From the NCBI GenBank assembly GCA_900546255.1, contig URCB01000045.1, forward strand, positions 1 through 13,584: a DNA stretch of 13,584 nucleotides, written 5' to 3'. Below are positions 7,589 to 13,503 of this stretch, one piece after another. A model generated the notes under the pieces. It searched no databases. It saw nothing but the letters and a program-made list of their open reading frames with translations, and was not told the origin of the DNA. This stretch comes from an uncultured Eubacteriales bacterium (GTDB taxonomy: Bacteria; Bacillota; Clostridia; Oscillospirales; Oscillospiraceae). The position numbers were made by a program, and so were the translations under genes. Each line of letters starts with the position of its first letter. The stretch's first letter is position 1.

Positions 7589-9345
7589 TATGCCAATTCC
7601 TCCTTTGAAAGCTGGGAGAGTGCGATCTGCTGGTAGACCCCACAGGTCTGCATCAGGTCTTGGTGTTTGCCTATGCCGGCGATCTGGCCGTCGTCCAGGA
7701 CGATGATCTGGTCGGCGTCCCGGATGGTGCCGATGCGCTGGGCCACGATGATCCGGGTGGTGTTTTGGCAGGTCTGGTCCAGGGCGCTGCGGAGGACCCG
7801 GTCGGTCTTATAGTCCAGGGCGGAGAAGGCGTCGTCGAAGAGGAGGATCTCCGGCTTCCGGGCGATGGCCCGGGCGATGGAGAGCCGCTGCTTCTGCCCG
7901 CCGGAGAGGTTGGCACCCCCCTGGGCCACGTACCCCTCATAGCCCCCCTCCATGTGGGTGACAAAGTCCTCGGCCTGGGCGGTGGCCACGGCGGCCTGCA
8001 CGTCGGCCGGGGAGGGGGGCGCCTCCCCGTTGTCCCCATAGGCCACGTTGGAGGCGATGGTCCCGGTGAAGAGGGTGGCCTTCTGGGAGACGTACCCAAT
8101 CTTGTTGCGCAGGCTCCGCTGGTCGTATTCCCGCACGTCCACCCCGTCCACCAGGACTTGGCCTTCGGTGGCGTCGTAGAACCGGGGGATCAGGTTGACC
8201 ACGGTGCTCTTGCCGCAGCCGGTGGAGCCGATGATGGCCACCGTCTCCCCCCGTTTGGCGGTGAAGGAGATGTCTTTGAGGACGTACTCCTCCGCGTCCG
8301 GGTAGCGGAAGGAGACGTTGCGGAACTCCACCTGGCCGGGGCAGGCGGGGTCGCCGCTGGCCTGGGTGCCGTCCAGAATGGTGGGGTGGGTGTGGAGGAC
8401 CTCCCCGATGCGGTGGGCGGCCACAGAGGCCCGGGGGAGGATCATAAAGATCATCACCAGCATCATAAAGGCCATGACCACCTGGATGGCGTACTGGGAA
8501 AAGACCATCATGTCGGAGAACAGGGTGAGCTTGGCCTGCATCCCCGCCTGGTCGATGAGCACGCCGCCGATCCAGTAGATGGCCAGGGACAGGCCGCTCA
8601 TCACCAGTTGGATGCTGGGCAGCAGGAAGGCCAGGGTGCGCTGGGCGAAAAGCTGGTTGCCGGTGAGGGCGGCGTTGGCCTGGGCGAACTTGGTCTCCTG
8701 GTAGTCCTCGGCGTTGTAGGCCCGCACCACCCGCAGGCCGGTGAGGTTCTCCCGGGTGACCCGGTTGAGGTCGTCGGTGAGTTTCTGCATCCGGCGGAAC
8801 TTGGGGGTGGCCAGCAGCAGGCAGCCCCCCACCACCACCAGCAGAACCACCACCGCCACGGCGGTGGCCAGGGTCCACTCCCACTGCTTGCCGGCGATCT
8901 TATAGATGGCGAACACCGCCATGATGGGGGCCCGCAGCAGCATTTGCAGGCCCAGGACGATGAGCATCTGGATCTGGGTCACGTCGTTGGTGGAGCGGGT
9001 GATGAGGCTGGCGGTGGAGAAGTGGCCGATCTCCTCCATGGAGAAGGACTGCACTTTGGAAAACAGCCGGCCCCGGAGGGTGGCCCCCAGGGTGGCGGCG
9101 ATGCGGGCCGCGCAGATGGCGGTGACCACCGAGGCGGCCAGGCTGCCCAGGGAACACACCAGCATCATTCCCCCGGCGGAGAGGATCTCCCCCATGGTGC
9201 TGCCGGCGGTCTGGACCAGGGTGGTGATCTCGGCCATATAGTCCGGGGTTTTCAGATCCAGCCACACTTGGAGGGCGATAAAGGCCAGACAGACGGCAGC
9301 CAAGAGCCAGTCGGTCTTTTTCAAGTTTTGGAATACGGTTTTCAT
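7588..9345 (-). CDS. ABC exporter half-transporter (degenerate-site subunit)
   Basis: This 585-residue fused permease/ATPase is the partner of the 799-residue protein downstream, with which it overlaps by one base. It has about six membrane helices in residues 15-305, then Walker A GSTGCGKS (373-380), Gln421, a canonical signature LSGGQ (480-484) and Walker B ILLFDD, where the catalytic Glu is Asp505. The H-loop His is replaced by Gln536 (VAQRIGT). Its partner has the intact Glu and His but a changed signature (LSQGQ). The pair therefore forms one competent and one degenerate ATP site, as in the TM287/288 and LmrCD heterodimers. The ATG at 9345 is preceded by AAAGGAG about 7 bases upstream. 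A MarR-type operator stands 38 bases before the start, which points to induction by a small molecule. Confidence 0.95.
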   Translation of the reverse strand: MKTVFQNLKKTDWLLAAVCLAFIALQVWLDLKTPDYMAEITTLVQTAGSTMGEILSAGGMMLVCSLGSLAASVVTAICAARIAATLGATLRGRLFSKVQSFSMEEIGHFSTASLITRSTNDVTQIQMLIVLGLQMLLRAPIMAVFAIYKIAGKQWEWTLATAVAVVVLLVVVGGCLLLATPKFRRMQKLTDDLNRVTRENLTGLRVVRAYNAEDYQETKFAQANAALTGNQLFAQRTLAFLLPSIQLVMSGLSLAIYWIGGVLIDQAGMQAKLTLFSDMMVFSQYAIQVVMAFMMLVMIFMILPRASVAAHRIGEVLHTHPTILDGTQASGDPACPGQVEFRNVSFRYPDAEEYVLKDISFTAKRGETVAIIGSTGCGKSTVVNLIPRFYDATEGQVLVDGVDVREYDQRSLRNKIGYVSQKATLFTGTIASNVAYGDNGEAPPSPADVQAAVATAQAEDFVTHMEGGYEGYVAQGGANLSGGQKQRLSIARAIARKPEILLFDDAFSALDYKTDRVLRSALDQTCQNTTRIIVAQRIGTIRDADQIIVLDDGQIAGIGKHQDLMQTCGVYQQIALSQLSKEELA

Positions 9346-9382
9346 GGCATTGCTCCTTTGCGATGGGATGGGCGGAACCGAT

Positions 9383-9405
9383 GGCTAACCCGGTTAGACG
9401 ATAGA
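9383..9405. promoter_or_regulatory. MarR operator in front of the first ABC gene
   Basis: The core CTAACC-C-GGTTAG (9385-9397) is a perfect palindrome. The 23-bp segment matches the site in front of marR (9896-9918) at 19 of 23 positions: GGCTAAC, two variable bases, GGTTAGA, two variable bases, ATAGA. The equivalent of the marR -10 reads TATCGT here and no -35 is recognisable, so this may be an internal operator or a weak promoter. A small stem (9415-9421 with 9434-9440) follows the marR stop. Confidence 0.8.
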
Positions 9406-9438
9406 AGGCAAATCAGCCCCCTATGCCTGGCCGGGGGG

Positions 9439-9873
9439 CTACAGGTTCAGCTTGGGTGGGGTGAGCAGGCCCTTGATCTCTTGGGCGGTGCGGATGAAGT
9501 CCAGCAGCCGGGCCTCGCCAATCTGGTCGATGAGCAGGCCCACCTGCTGGTGCATATGGTCGGCCAGATCCTGGACGGTCTGTGCCCCCAGGGGGGTGAG
9601 GGCCACCACGGTGACCCGGGCGTCCACCGGGTCCCGCCCTTTGGTGACCAGGCCTTTGGCCACCAGCTTTTTCAGCAGTACCGCCACCCGGGCGGTGCTG
9701 ACGTGGAGTTTCTCGCTGATGGTCCCTGCGGTCACCGGCTGGTCGGCCAGGTAGAGCAGGCGCAGTACGGCGCCCAGCCCGGCGTTGGCGGCGTCGATGG
9801 GTTTGAAGCAGTCGGCGGGGTGCAGGGCGACCAACTGTGACAGGATGGATGCAATCTGTTCCGGGGTTGCCAC
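9439..9873 (-). CDS. MarR-family transcriptional repressor of the ABC exporter
   Basis: This 144-residue DNA-binding protein has the MarR winged-helix layout: a helical N-terminus, helix-turn-helix around residues 50-75 (VTAGTISEKLHVSTARVAVL), and a wing with RDPVDAR and VALTPLG (about 84-98) carrying the family's Asp-x-Arg motif. The C-terminal helices would make the dimer. It should bind the palindromes at 9383 and 9896 and release them on binding a ligand, derepressing itself and the exporter. The start is taken as GTG at 9873, because AAGGAGG sits 9 bases upstream; the TTG at 9894 would place the ribosome binding site inside the gene. It has a single cysteine (Cys22), near the N-terminus, reminiscent of one-Cys OhrR sensors, but the surrounding sequence is not clearly OhrR-like. 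The regulated genes are inferred from the matching operators. Confidence 0.93.
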   Translation of the reverse strand: MATPEQIASILSQLVALHPADCFKPIDAANAGLGAVLRLLYLADQPVTAGTISEKLHVSTARVAVLLKKLVAKGLVTKGRDPVDARVTVVALTPLGAQTVQDLADHMHQQVGLLIDQIGEARLLDFIRTAQEIKGLLTPPKLNL

Positions 9874-9895
9874 GGGGGACCGCCTCCTTTCCAAA

Positions 9896-9918
9896 GGCTA
9901 ACTGGGTTAGATTATAGA
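9896..9918. promoter_or_regulatory. MarR operator at the marR promoter
   Basis: CTAAC-TGG-GTTAG (9898-9910) lies directly downstream of, and its 23-bp extension covers, the -10 box of the marR promoter. Bound repressor would block RNA polymerase. It is the close copy of the 9383-9405 site. Confidence 0.85.
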
Positions 9919-9939
9919 CGGATTGTCTACCCCTGTCAA
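9911..9939 (-). promoter_or_regulatory. Consensus promoter of the marR-ABC operon
   Basis: On the minus strand TTGACA (9939-9934) and TATAAT (9916-9911) are both perfect and spaced by exactly 17 bases. Such a full-consensus promoter needs tight repression, which fits the overlapping operator. Confidence 0.95.
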
Positions 9940-9950
9940 GGGGGGAATGG

Positions 9951-9967
9951 AAAAACCGGCGGGCCGG
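9951..9967 (-). terminator. Weak terminator after the lysR gene
   Basis: On the minus strand CCGGC-CC-GCCGG (9967-9956) is followed by five T (9955-9951), just after the lysR stop. The stem is short, so termination may be partial. Confidence 0.45.
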
Positions 9968-9970
9968 GGC

Positions 9971-10870
9971 TCAGGGCCGCCCCTGGCCGGGGGCGGCCTG
10001 GTCCAGCACCACCTGGAGCAGGTCCCGGGCCAGGGGGGAGAGGACCTTCTCCCGGTGCCACACCACCCGGAACTGCCGGCGGAACACCAGGCCCTCCACG
10101 GCCACCTCCCCCACCTTGCCCTGGGCGATGGCCTCGGCGGCCACCTGGCGGGAGAGGACCGCCAGCCCCAGCCCTGCCGCCGCGGCCTGGAGCAGGGCGG
10201 TGTTGCTCACCGACTCCCACCGGGGGTGGGGGGTGAGGCCGGCGGCCTCCATCACCCGGTCAAACTCCTCCCGGGTGCCGCTGCCCTTCTCCCGGAGGAG
10301 GAGGGGCTGCCGGACAAAGGCATCCGGGGTCAGGGCGGTACCCGGGGGCACCGGCCCGTGGGGGGCGGCCAGGACGGCCAGGTGGTCCTCCTGGTAGGCC
10401 TCCCACTGGAGGGCGGGGGCGTGGGGGAGGCCCTCCATCAGGGCCAGGTCCAGGCGGTGGTCCAGCAGGGCCTCCTCCAGGGCTTTGGAGGGGGCCACGG
10501 TGACCTGGACCTCCACCTCCGGCCGCTGGGCGGCGAAGGCCCGCAGGGCCTGGGGCAGGAAGCGGGAGCCGATGGTCAGGCTGGCCCCCATGGTCAGCTT
10601 GCCCACCTGGTCCCAGTGGCGCAGCTCCCGGTCCAGGTCCTGGAACAGGCCGGCGATCCGCTGGCCATAGGTCTGGAACCGCCGGCCCTGCTGGGTGAGC
10701 ACCAGCCGACGGCCCACCCGGTCAAACAGGGGCACGCCGTAGTGGGTCTCCAGCTCCCGGATGGCGGCGCTGACGGCGGGCTGGGTCAGGTGGAGCTGCT
10801 GGGCGGCCTTGGTGGCGCTGCACCCGCAGGCGCACACCGCCAGAAAGATGTGAATGTGGCGAATGGTCAT
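9971..10870 (-). CDS. LysR-family transcriptional regulator, divergent from chromate transporter genes
   Basis: This 299-residue regulator has the standard LysR layout. The N-terminal winged helix covers residues 1-60, with KAAQQLHLTQPAVSAAIREL (21-40) as the helix-turn-helix and LFDRVGRRLVLT (about 46-57) as the wing. The effector-binding domain covers about 88-295 and includes LLREKGSGTREEF, a segment common in CysB/CbbR-like members. Three cysteines are packed at 13, 15 and 17 (CACGC), before the recognition helices. The ATG at 10870 is chosen because MTIRHIHIF is the normal LysR N-terminus and a GGGAAGG site precedes it; an upstream in-frame start at 10969 would run through the promoter region. 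Being divergent from the chrA pair with shared promoter DNA, it most likely controls those genes. Its effector is unknown. Confidence 0.93.
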   Translation of the reverse strand: MTIRHIHIFLAVCACGCSATKAAQQLHLTQPAVSAAIRELETHYGVPLFDRVGRRLVLTQQGRRFQTYGQRIAGLFQDLDRELRHWDQVGKLTMGASLTIGSRFLPQALRAFAAQRPEVEVQVTVAPSKALEEALLDHRLDLALMEGLPHAPALQWEAYQEDHLAVLAAPHGPVPPGTALTPDAFVRQPLLLREKGSGTREEFDRVMEAAGLTPHPRWESVSNTALLQAAAAGLGLAVLSRQVAAEAIAQGKVGEVAVEGLVFRRQFRVVWHREKVLSPLARDLLQVVLDQAAPGQGRP

Positions 10871-10909
10871 GGAAATGCCTTCCCTTATATGAATTTTGTT
10901 ATGATTCTG

Positions 10910-10921
10910 ATAGTATACTAT
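10910..10921. promoter_or_regulatory. LysR-type box in the divergent promoter region
   Basis: ATAGTATACTAT is a perfect 12-bp palindrome with the T-N11-A style symmetry of LysR sites. It covers the -10 of the lysR promoter and lies immediately upstream of the chrA -35, the usual place for autorepression and activation of the divergent operon. Confidence 0.65.
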
Positions 10922-10940
10922 GATTTTACGCCGGGGGCAA
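10912..10940 (-). promoter_or_regulatory. lysR promoter
   Basis: On the minus strand TTGCCC (10940-10935) and TATACT (10917-10912) are spaced by 17 bases. The -10 lies inside the palindrome. The leader is about 35 bases. Confidence 0.6.
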
Positions 10941-10953
10941 GAGGGGGTATAAT
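10925..10953 (+). promoter_or_regulatory. chrA operon promoter
   Basis: TTTACG (10925-10930) and a perfect TATAAT (10948-10953) are spaced by 17 bases. The -35 is imperfect (4 of 6) and lies between the -35 and -10 of the divergent lysR promoter, so the two polymerases compete and an activator is plausible. Confidence 0.7.
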
Positions 10954-10986
10954 ACCGGCAGAATACCATGTTGGGAGGGATGCCCC

Positions 10987-11577
10987 TTGGCAGAACCTTT
11001 GGAAAAACCCCGGTACCGGGCGCTGTTCTGGTCCACCTTTCGCCTGAGCGCCTGCACCTTTGGGGGGGGCTACGTCATTGTGCCCCTGATGCGGAAAACC
11101 TTTGTAGAGAAACTCCACTGGATCGACGAGGGGGAGATGATGGACTTCACCGCCATCGCCCAGTCCACCCCCGGGGCCATGGCGGTGAACGCCTCCATCC
11201 TGGTGGGGTACCGGATGGCGGGGGTCCCCGGGGCCCTGGTGACGGTGGGGGGGACGGTGCTGCCTCCGTTGATCATCATCTCGGTGATCTCCCTGTTTTA
11301 CCAGGCCTTTCGGGCCAACCCCATTGTGAACCTGGCCATGACCGGCATGCTGGCCGGGGTGGCGGCGGTGCTGTGCGACGTGGTGTACACCATGGCCCGG
11401 TCGGTCCTCCGGCCGGGGAAGTGGGTGCTGCCGGCGGTGCTGATGGGCCTCTCCTTCCTGGCGGTGGCGGTGGGAGGGTGGAACCCCATCCTGGTCCTCC
11501 TCCTCTGCGGCGGGGTGGGGGCGGTCCAGCTCCTGGCCCCCCGGCGGAAGGGGAAGAGAGGGGGGCAGCAGCCGTGA
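10987..11577 (+). CDS. chrA: Short chromate-transporter (CHR) family protein, first subunit
   Basis: This 196-residue membrane protein is one CHR domain with the family motifs FGGGYVIVPL (25-34) and QSTPGAMAVN (59-68), followed by several hydrophobic helices and a basic C-terminus. Bacterial CHR proteins export chromate. Short single-domain members come as adjacent pairs and are thought to act as heterodimers with opposite membrane orientation. The start is TTG at 10987: GGGAGGG at 10973-10979 lies 7 bases upstream. The ATG at 10968 is in another frame, does not yield this protein, and starts before the ribosome binding site. The gene overlaps the next by 4 bases (GTGA). The real substrate in a gut anaerobe is uncertain and may be another oxyanion. 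Confidence 0.92.
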   Translation: MAEPLEKPRYRALFWSTFRLSACTFGGGYVIVPLMRKTFVEKLHWIDEGEMMDFTAIAQSTPGAMAVNASILVGYRMAGVPGALVTVGGTVLPPLIIISVISLFYQAFRANPIVNLAMTGMLAGVAAVLCDVVYTMARSVLRPGKWVLPAVLMGLSFLAVAVGGWNPILVLLLCGGVGAVQLLAPRRKGKRGGQQP

Positions 11578-12134
11578 TCTACCTGGAACTGCTGTGGAGT
11601 TTTATCCAGATCGGCCTGTTCAGCATCGGCGGGGGATACGCCGCCATGCCCCTCATCCAGCACCAGGTGGTGGACCTGCACCCCTGGCTGACCATGACCC
11701 AGTTTGCCGACGTCATCGCCATCGCGGAGATGACCCCCGGCCCCATCGCCCTCAACGCCGCCACCTTTGTGGGGATCCAGGTGGCGGGCCTCCCCGGGGC
11801 CCTGGTGGCCACGGCGGGGAGCGTGCTGCCCTCCTGCGTCATCGTGCTGCTGTTGGCCTTCCTGTACTATAAGTTCAAGGGGTTCTCGGTGATCCAGGGG
11901 ATCCTGGCAGGGGTACGGCCGGCGGTGGTGGCTATGATCGCCTCGGCGGGGGTGTCCATGGTGCTGCTGGCGGTGTACGGCACCCGGACCCTGCCGGCGG
12001 ACCCCACGGCCGTCCAATGGACGGCGGTGGCCATCCTGGCCGGGGGGCTGGTGGTGCTGCGGAAGTGGAAGGTGAATCCGGTTTGGGTGATCCTCGGCTC
12101 GGGCCTTGTGGGAATCCTAGTGGGAATTTTGTAA
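11574..12134 (+). CDS. chrA: Short chromate-transporter (CHR) family protein, second subunit
   Basis: This 186-residue membrane protein is the partner of the preceding gene, with the same CHR motifs: FSIGGGYAAMPLIQ (16-29) and EMTPGPIALN (52-61). Hydrophobic stretches follow at about 75-97, 107-135, 149-162 and 170-186. The GTG at 11574 is chosen because it opens the conserved IYLELLWSF start and gives the 4-base GTGA overlap with the upstream stop; a purine-rich stretch (GAGAGGGGGG) precedes it. The reading frame is open far upstream, but that part lacks any family similarity and only shadows the first subunit. The stop codon lies within one arm of a 15-bp inverted repeat (12125-12139). Confidence 0.92.
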   Translation: MIYLELLWSFIQIGLFSIGGGYAAMPLIQHQVVDLHPWLTMTQFADVIAIAEMTPGPIALNAATFVGIQVAGLPGALVATAGSVLPSCVIVLLLAFLYYKFKGFSVIQGILAGVRPAVVAMIASAGVSMVLLAVYGTRTLPADPTAVQWTAVAILAGGLVVLRKWKVNPVWVILGSGLVGILVGIL

Positions 12135-12221
12135 GGGGCGAGGGGGGTTGGCGCTTCGTTCGGGGCGGTAGCGTACGGGGGTGTCAGAGATTCTGTTTGG
12201 GTTGAGGCCCCTTACAAAATT
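12125..12221. repeat. Long-range 15-bp inverted repeat spanning the chrA stop codon
   Basis: AATTTTGTAAGGGGC (12125-12139) is repeated as its exact reverse complement at 12207-12221, with 67 bases between. The first arm contains the chrA stop codon (12132-12134). It could be a large mRNA stem or the ends of a small ~97-bp inserted element. No target duplication is evident. Confidence 0.8.
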
Positions 12222-12251
12222 GGGGGATGCACCCCGAACCATACCCATAAC

Positions 12252-12282
12252 AAAAGGAGAGAGCCTGGCTCTCTCCTTTTTT
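12252..12282 (+). terminator. Intrinsic terminator of the chrA operon
   Basis: A 12-bp perfect stem (AAAAGGAGAGAG, 12252-12263, with 12269-12280) and a 5-base CCTGG loop is followed by T residues. It lies 118 bases after the chrA stop, so the inverted repeat at 12125-12221 would be transcribed. Confidence 0.93.
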
Positions 12283-12446
12283 GTGCAACTTTTTTTCGGG
12301 GAACGTGTACGTTTTCGTGCAAGTATGGACCGGGTGCCCGGGTAGGGTGAGGGGGCTGGAAGTGGGTCCAGCGCCGGAAAACTGGGGGGGCCAGCCGGGA
12401 AAAGGGCCGCCGGGGGAATCCTCCGCCCAGGCGGGGCGCGGAGACG
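12283..12446. other. GC-rich non-coding spacer
   Basis: No credible gene was found; open frames here have no plausible composition or ribosome binding site. Small dyads are present: AACGT-GT-ACGTT at about 12304-12315, CCGGG-TG-CCCGG near 12329-12342 and CTCCGC with GCGGAG (12421-12443). It leads directly into the DnaA-box block. Confidence 0.6.
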
Positions 12447-12473
12447 TTTTCCACACCCAGTTATCCACACCCG

Positions 12474-12548
12474 GGGCCAGATTTGACCCCGGTCCGGATT
12501 TGGCCTACCCCGGTCCGAATCTGGCCTGGGGGGGGTCCGAATTTGGCC
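12474..12548 (+). repeat. Four iteron-like direct repeats, consensus GGTCCGRATTTGGCC
   Basis: Units begin at 12474 (GGGCCAGATTTGACC, the most diverged), 12491 (GGTCCGGATTTGGCC), 12512 (GGTCCGAATCTGGCC) and 12534 (GGTCCGAATTTGGCC). The last three are spaced by 21 and 22 bases, about two helical turns, so a protein would bind all on the same DNA face. Each unit has partial dyad symmetry (GGYC...GRCC). Confidence 0.85.
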
Positions 12549-12550
12549 CC

Positions 12551-12600
12551 CTATTCAAGTAATTTAACCAAGTGAGTAAATCAATCTATATGCTTATAGG
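12551..12600. other. AT-rich stretch, possible DNA unwinding element
   Basis: 36 of 50 bases are A or T. It includes the small dyad CTATA-TGCT-TATAG (12586-12599) and is bordered on the right by a G-rich cluster (12599-12608). On the minus strand the order is DnaA box, DnaA box, C-rich cluster, AT-rich DNA, similar to the basal unwinding arrangement of Bacillus oriC. A clear DnaA-trio is not seen. Confidence 0.5.
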
Positions 12601-12644
12601 GGGCGGGGATTGGCCTGTGAAAAAGTCGGAGAATGTGGAAAACT

Positions 12645-13418
12645 TCACAGCCGCCGGAACAGCTCCATGAGGGGCACCATCAGGCAGTGGGGGATGAACT
12701 TGGCCGCCACCCGGTGCAGGGTGCACACGATGCCCGGGGTGGCCACCCACAGGTTCACCGCGCTGGCGGCCAGGGAGAGGGCCACCACCGACTTGCTCCG
12801 GGAGGCCAGGGGGAAGTGGTGGAACTGGCCGGCCTTGCCCTCCTGGGCCAGGGGGATGAACTCCGTGTCCTTCACCCAGTAGGGGCACACGGCGGTGACG
12901 TGGATGCCCTTGGGGAGGAGCTCGTGGTGCAGGGTCTTGGCGTAGCTGTGGAGGAAGGCCTTGGTGGCGGCGTACACCCCCAGCCCCGGCATGGGCTGGA
13001 AGGCGGCGGTGGAGCAGATCTCCAGCACCCGGCTGCCCCGGGTGAGGTAGGGCAGGCACAGGCCGGTGACCCCCACGGCAGCCCAGCAGTTGAGGTCGAT
13101 CATGGCCAGGTTGTCCCCGGGGTCCACGGCGGCGATGTTGCCCATCTTGCCAAACCCCGCCGCGCACACCAGGCGGGTGACCACGGGCTGCTCCTGGGCC
13201 AGCAGGTCCCGGAGGGTGTCCAGGGACTCCTGCCGGGTCAGGTCCAGGGGGATGGCCCGGACGGGGCAGGCGGCGAGGGTGGACAGGGCCTCCAGCCGGT
13301 CCTTCCGCCGGGCGATGGCCCAGATCTCCTGGACCTTGGGGTCCCGGCTGAGCTGGCGGACGTACTCCTGCCCCAGCCCGCTGGAGGCCCCGGTGATCAG
13401 AGCGATGGATTGTGACAT
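12645..13418 (-). CDS. Short-chain dehydrogenase/reductase (classical SDR, NAD(P)-dependent)
   Basis: This 257-residue oxidoreductase shows the classical SDR fold: cofactor motif TGASSGLG (9-16), DL (59-60), a CAAG variant of NNAG (85-88), Asn110, catalytic Ser136 (ICSTA), and Tyr149/Lys153 in YAATK. ARRKDR (36-41) after the second strand suggests NADPH use. The last ~45 residues are hydrophobic with scattered basic residues and end in FRRL; they may contact the membrane or a lipid-like substrate. The ATG at 13418 is chosen because AGGAGGTG (13432-13425) lies 6 bases upstream; a longer in-frame start at 13499 adds a Pro-rich low-complexity segment and lacks such a site. The gene stands alone, its 3' end next to a DnaA box, with no clear terminator or promoter. 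The substrate is unknown. Confidence 0.93.
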   Translation of the reverse strand: MSQSIALITGASSGLGQEYVRQLSRDPKVQEIWAIARRKDRLEALSTLAACPVRAIPLDLTRQESLDTLRDLLAQEQPVVTRLVCAAGFGKMGNIAAVDPGDNLAMIDLNCWAAVGVTGLCLPYLTRGSRVLEICSTAAFQPMPGLGVYAATKAFLHSYAKTLHHELLPKGIHVTAVCPYWVKDTEFIPLAQEGKAGQFHHFPLASRSKSVVALSLAASAVNLWVATPGIVCTLHRVAAKFIPHCLMVPLMELFRRL

Positions 13419-13444
13419 GTGACGCACCTCCTGGGGGTGGGCCG

Positions 13445-13463
13445 CACCCGGCGGCGCCGGGTG
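13445..13463. repeat. Hairpin in the leader of the SDR gene
   Basis: CACCCGGC-GGC-GCCGGGTG is a perfect 8-bp stem with a 3-base loop, 13 bases upstream of the SDR ribosome binding site. It is separate from the terminal repeat. It could affect translation or mRNA stability, but no promoter could be placed to show that it is transcribed with the gene. Confidence 0.5.
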
Positions 13464-13503
13464 GCCTTGCTTGCCTGCTGGAATCGGCAGGGGGTTCATT
13501 CTT

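Larger units (their letters stand above)
12447..12642. other. Origin-like block: DnaA boxes flanking iteron-like repeats and an AT-rich stretch
   Basis: Two DnaA boxes on the + strand, TTTTCCACA (12447-12455) and the exact E. coli consensus TTATCCACA (12461-12469), face two on the - strand, TTTTCCACA (12642-12634) and the variant TTTTTCACA (12624-12616). Between them are four repeats of about GGTCCGRATTTGGCC and a 50-bp stretch (12551-12600) that is 72% A/T in an otherwise very GC-rich window. This is how a replication origin or DnaA-binding locus is built. No dnaA, dnaN or rep gene is in the window, so function is inference. A DnaA-titrating or regulatory site is the main alternative. Confidence 0.6.

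Noticed and set aside
10968..12134. A single 388-residue fused chromate transporter from ATG 10968
   Set aside because: The first 200 residues in that frame are a Gly/Pro/Arg-rich shadow of the first CHR gene. Only the part from GTG 11574 has CHR motifs, so this is two overlapping genes and not a fusion.
12474..12548. CRISPR array
   Set aside because: Repeats are 15 bp with 2-7 base gaps and only four units; there are no spacer-length intervals and no cas genes.
12551..12600. Bacillus-type DnaA-trio
   Set aside because: The order of elements on the minus strand is suggestive, but I could not find consecutive trinucleotides of the expected pattern, so only an AT-rich stretch is claimed.
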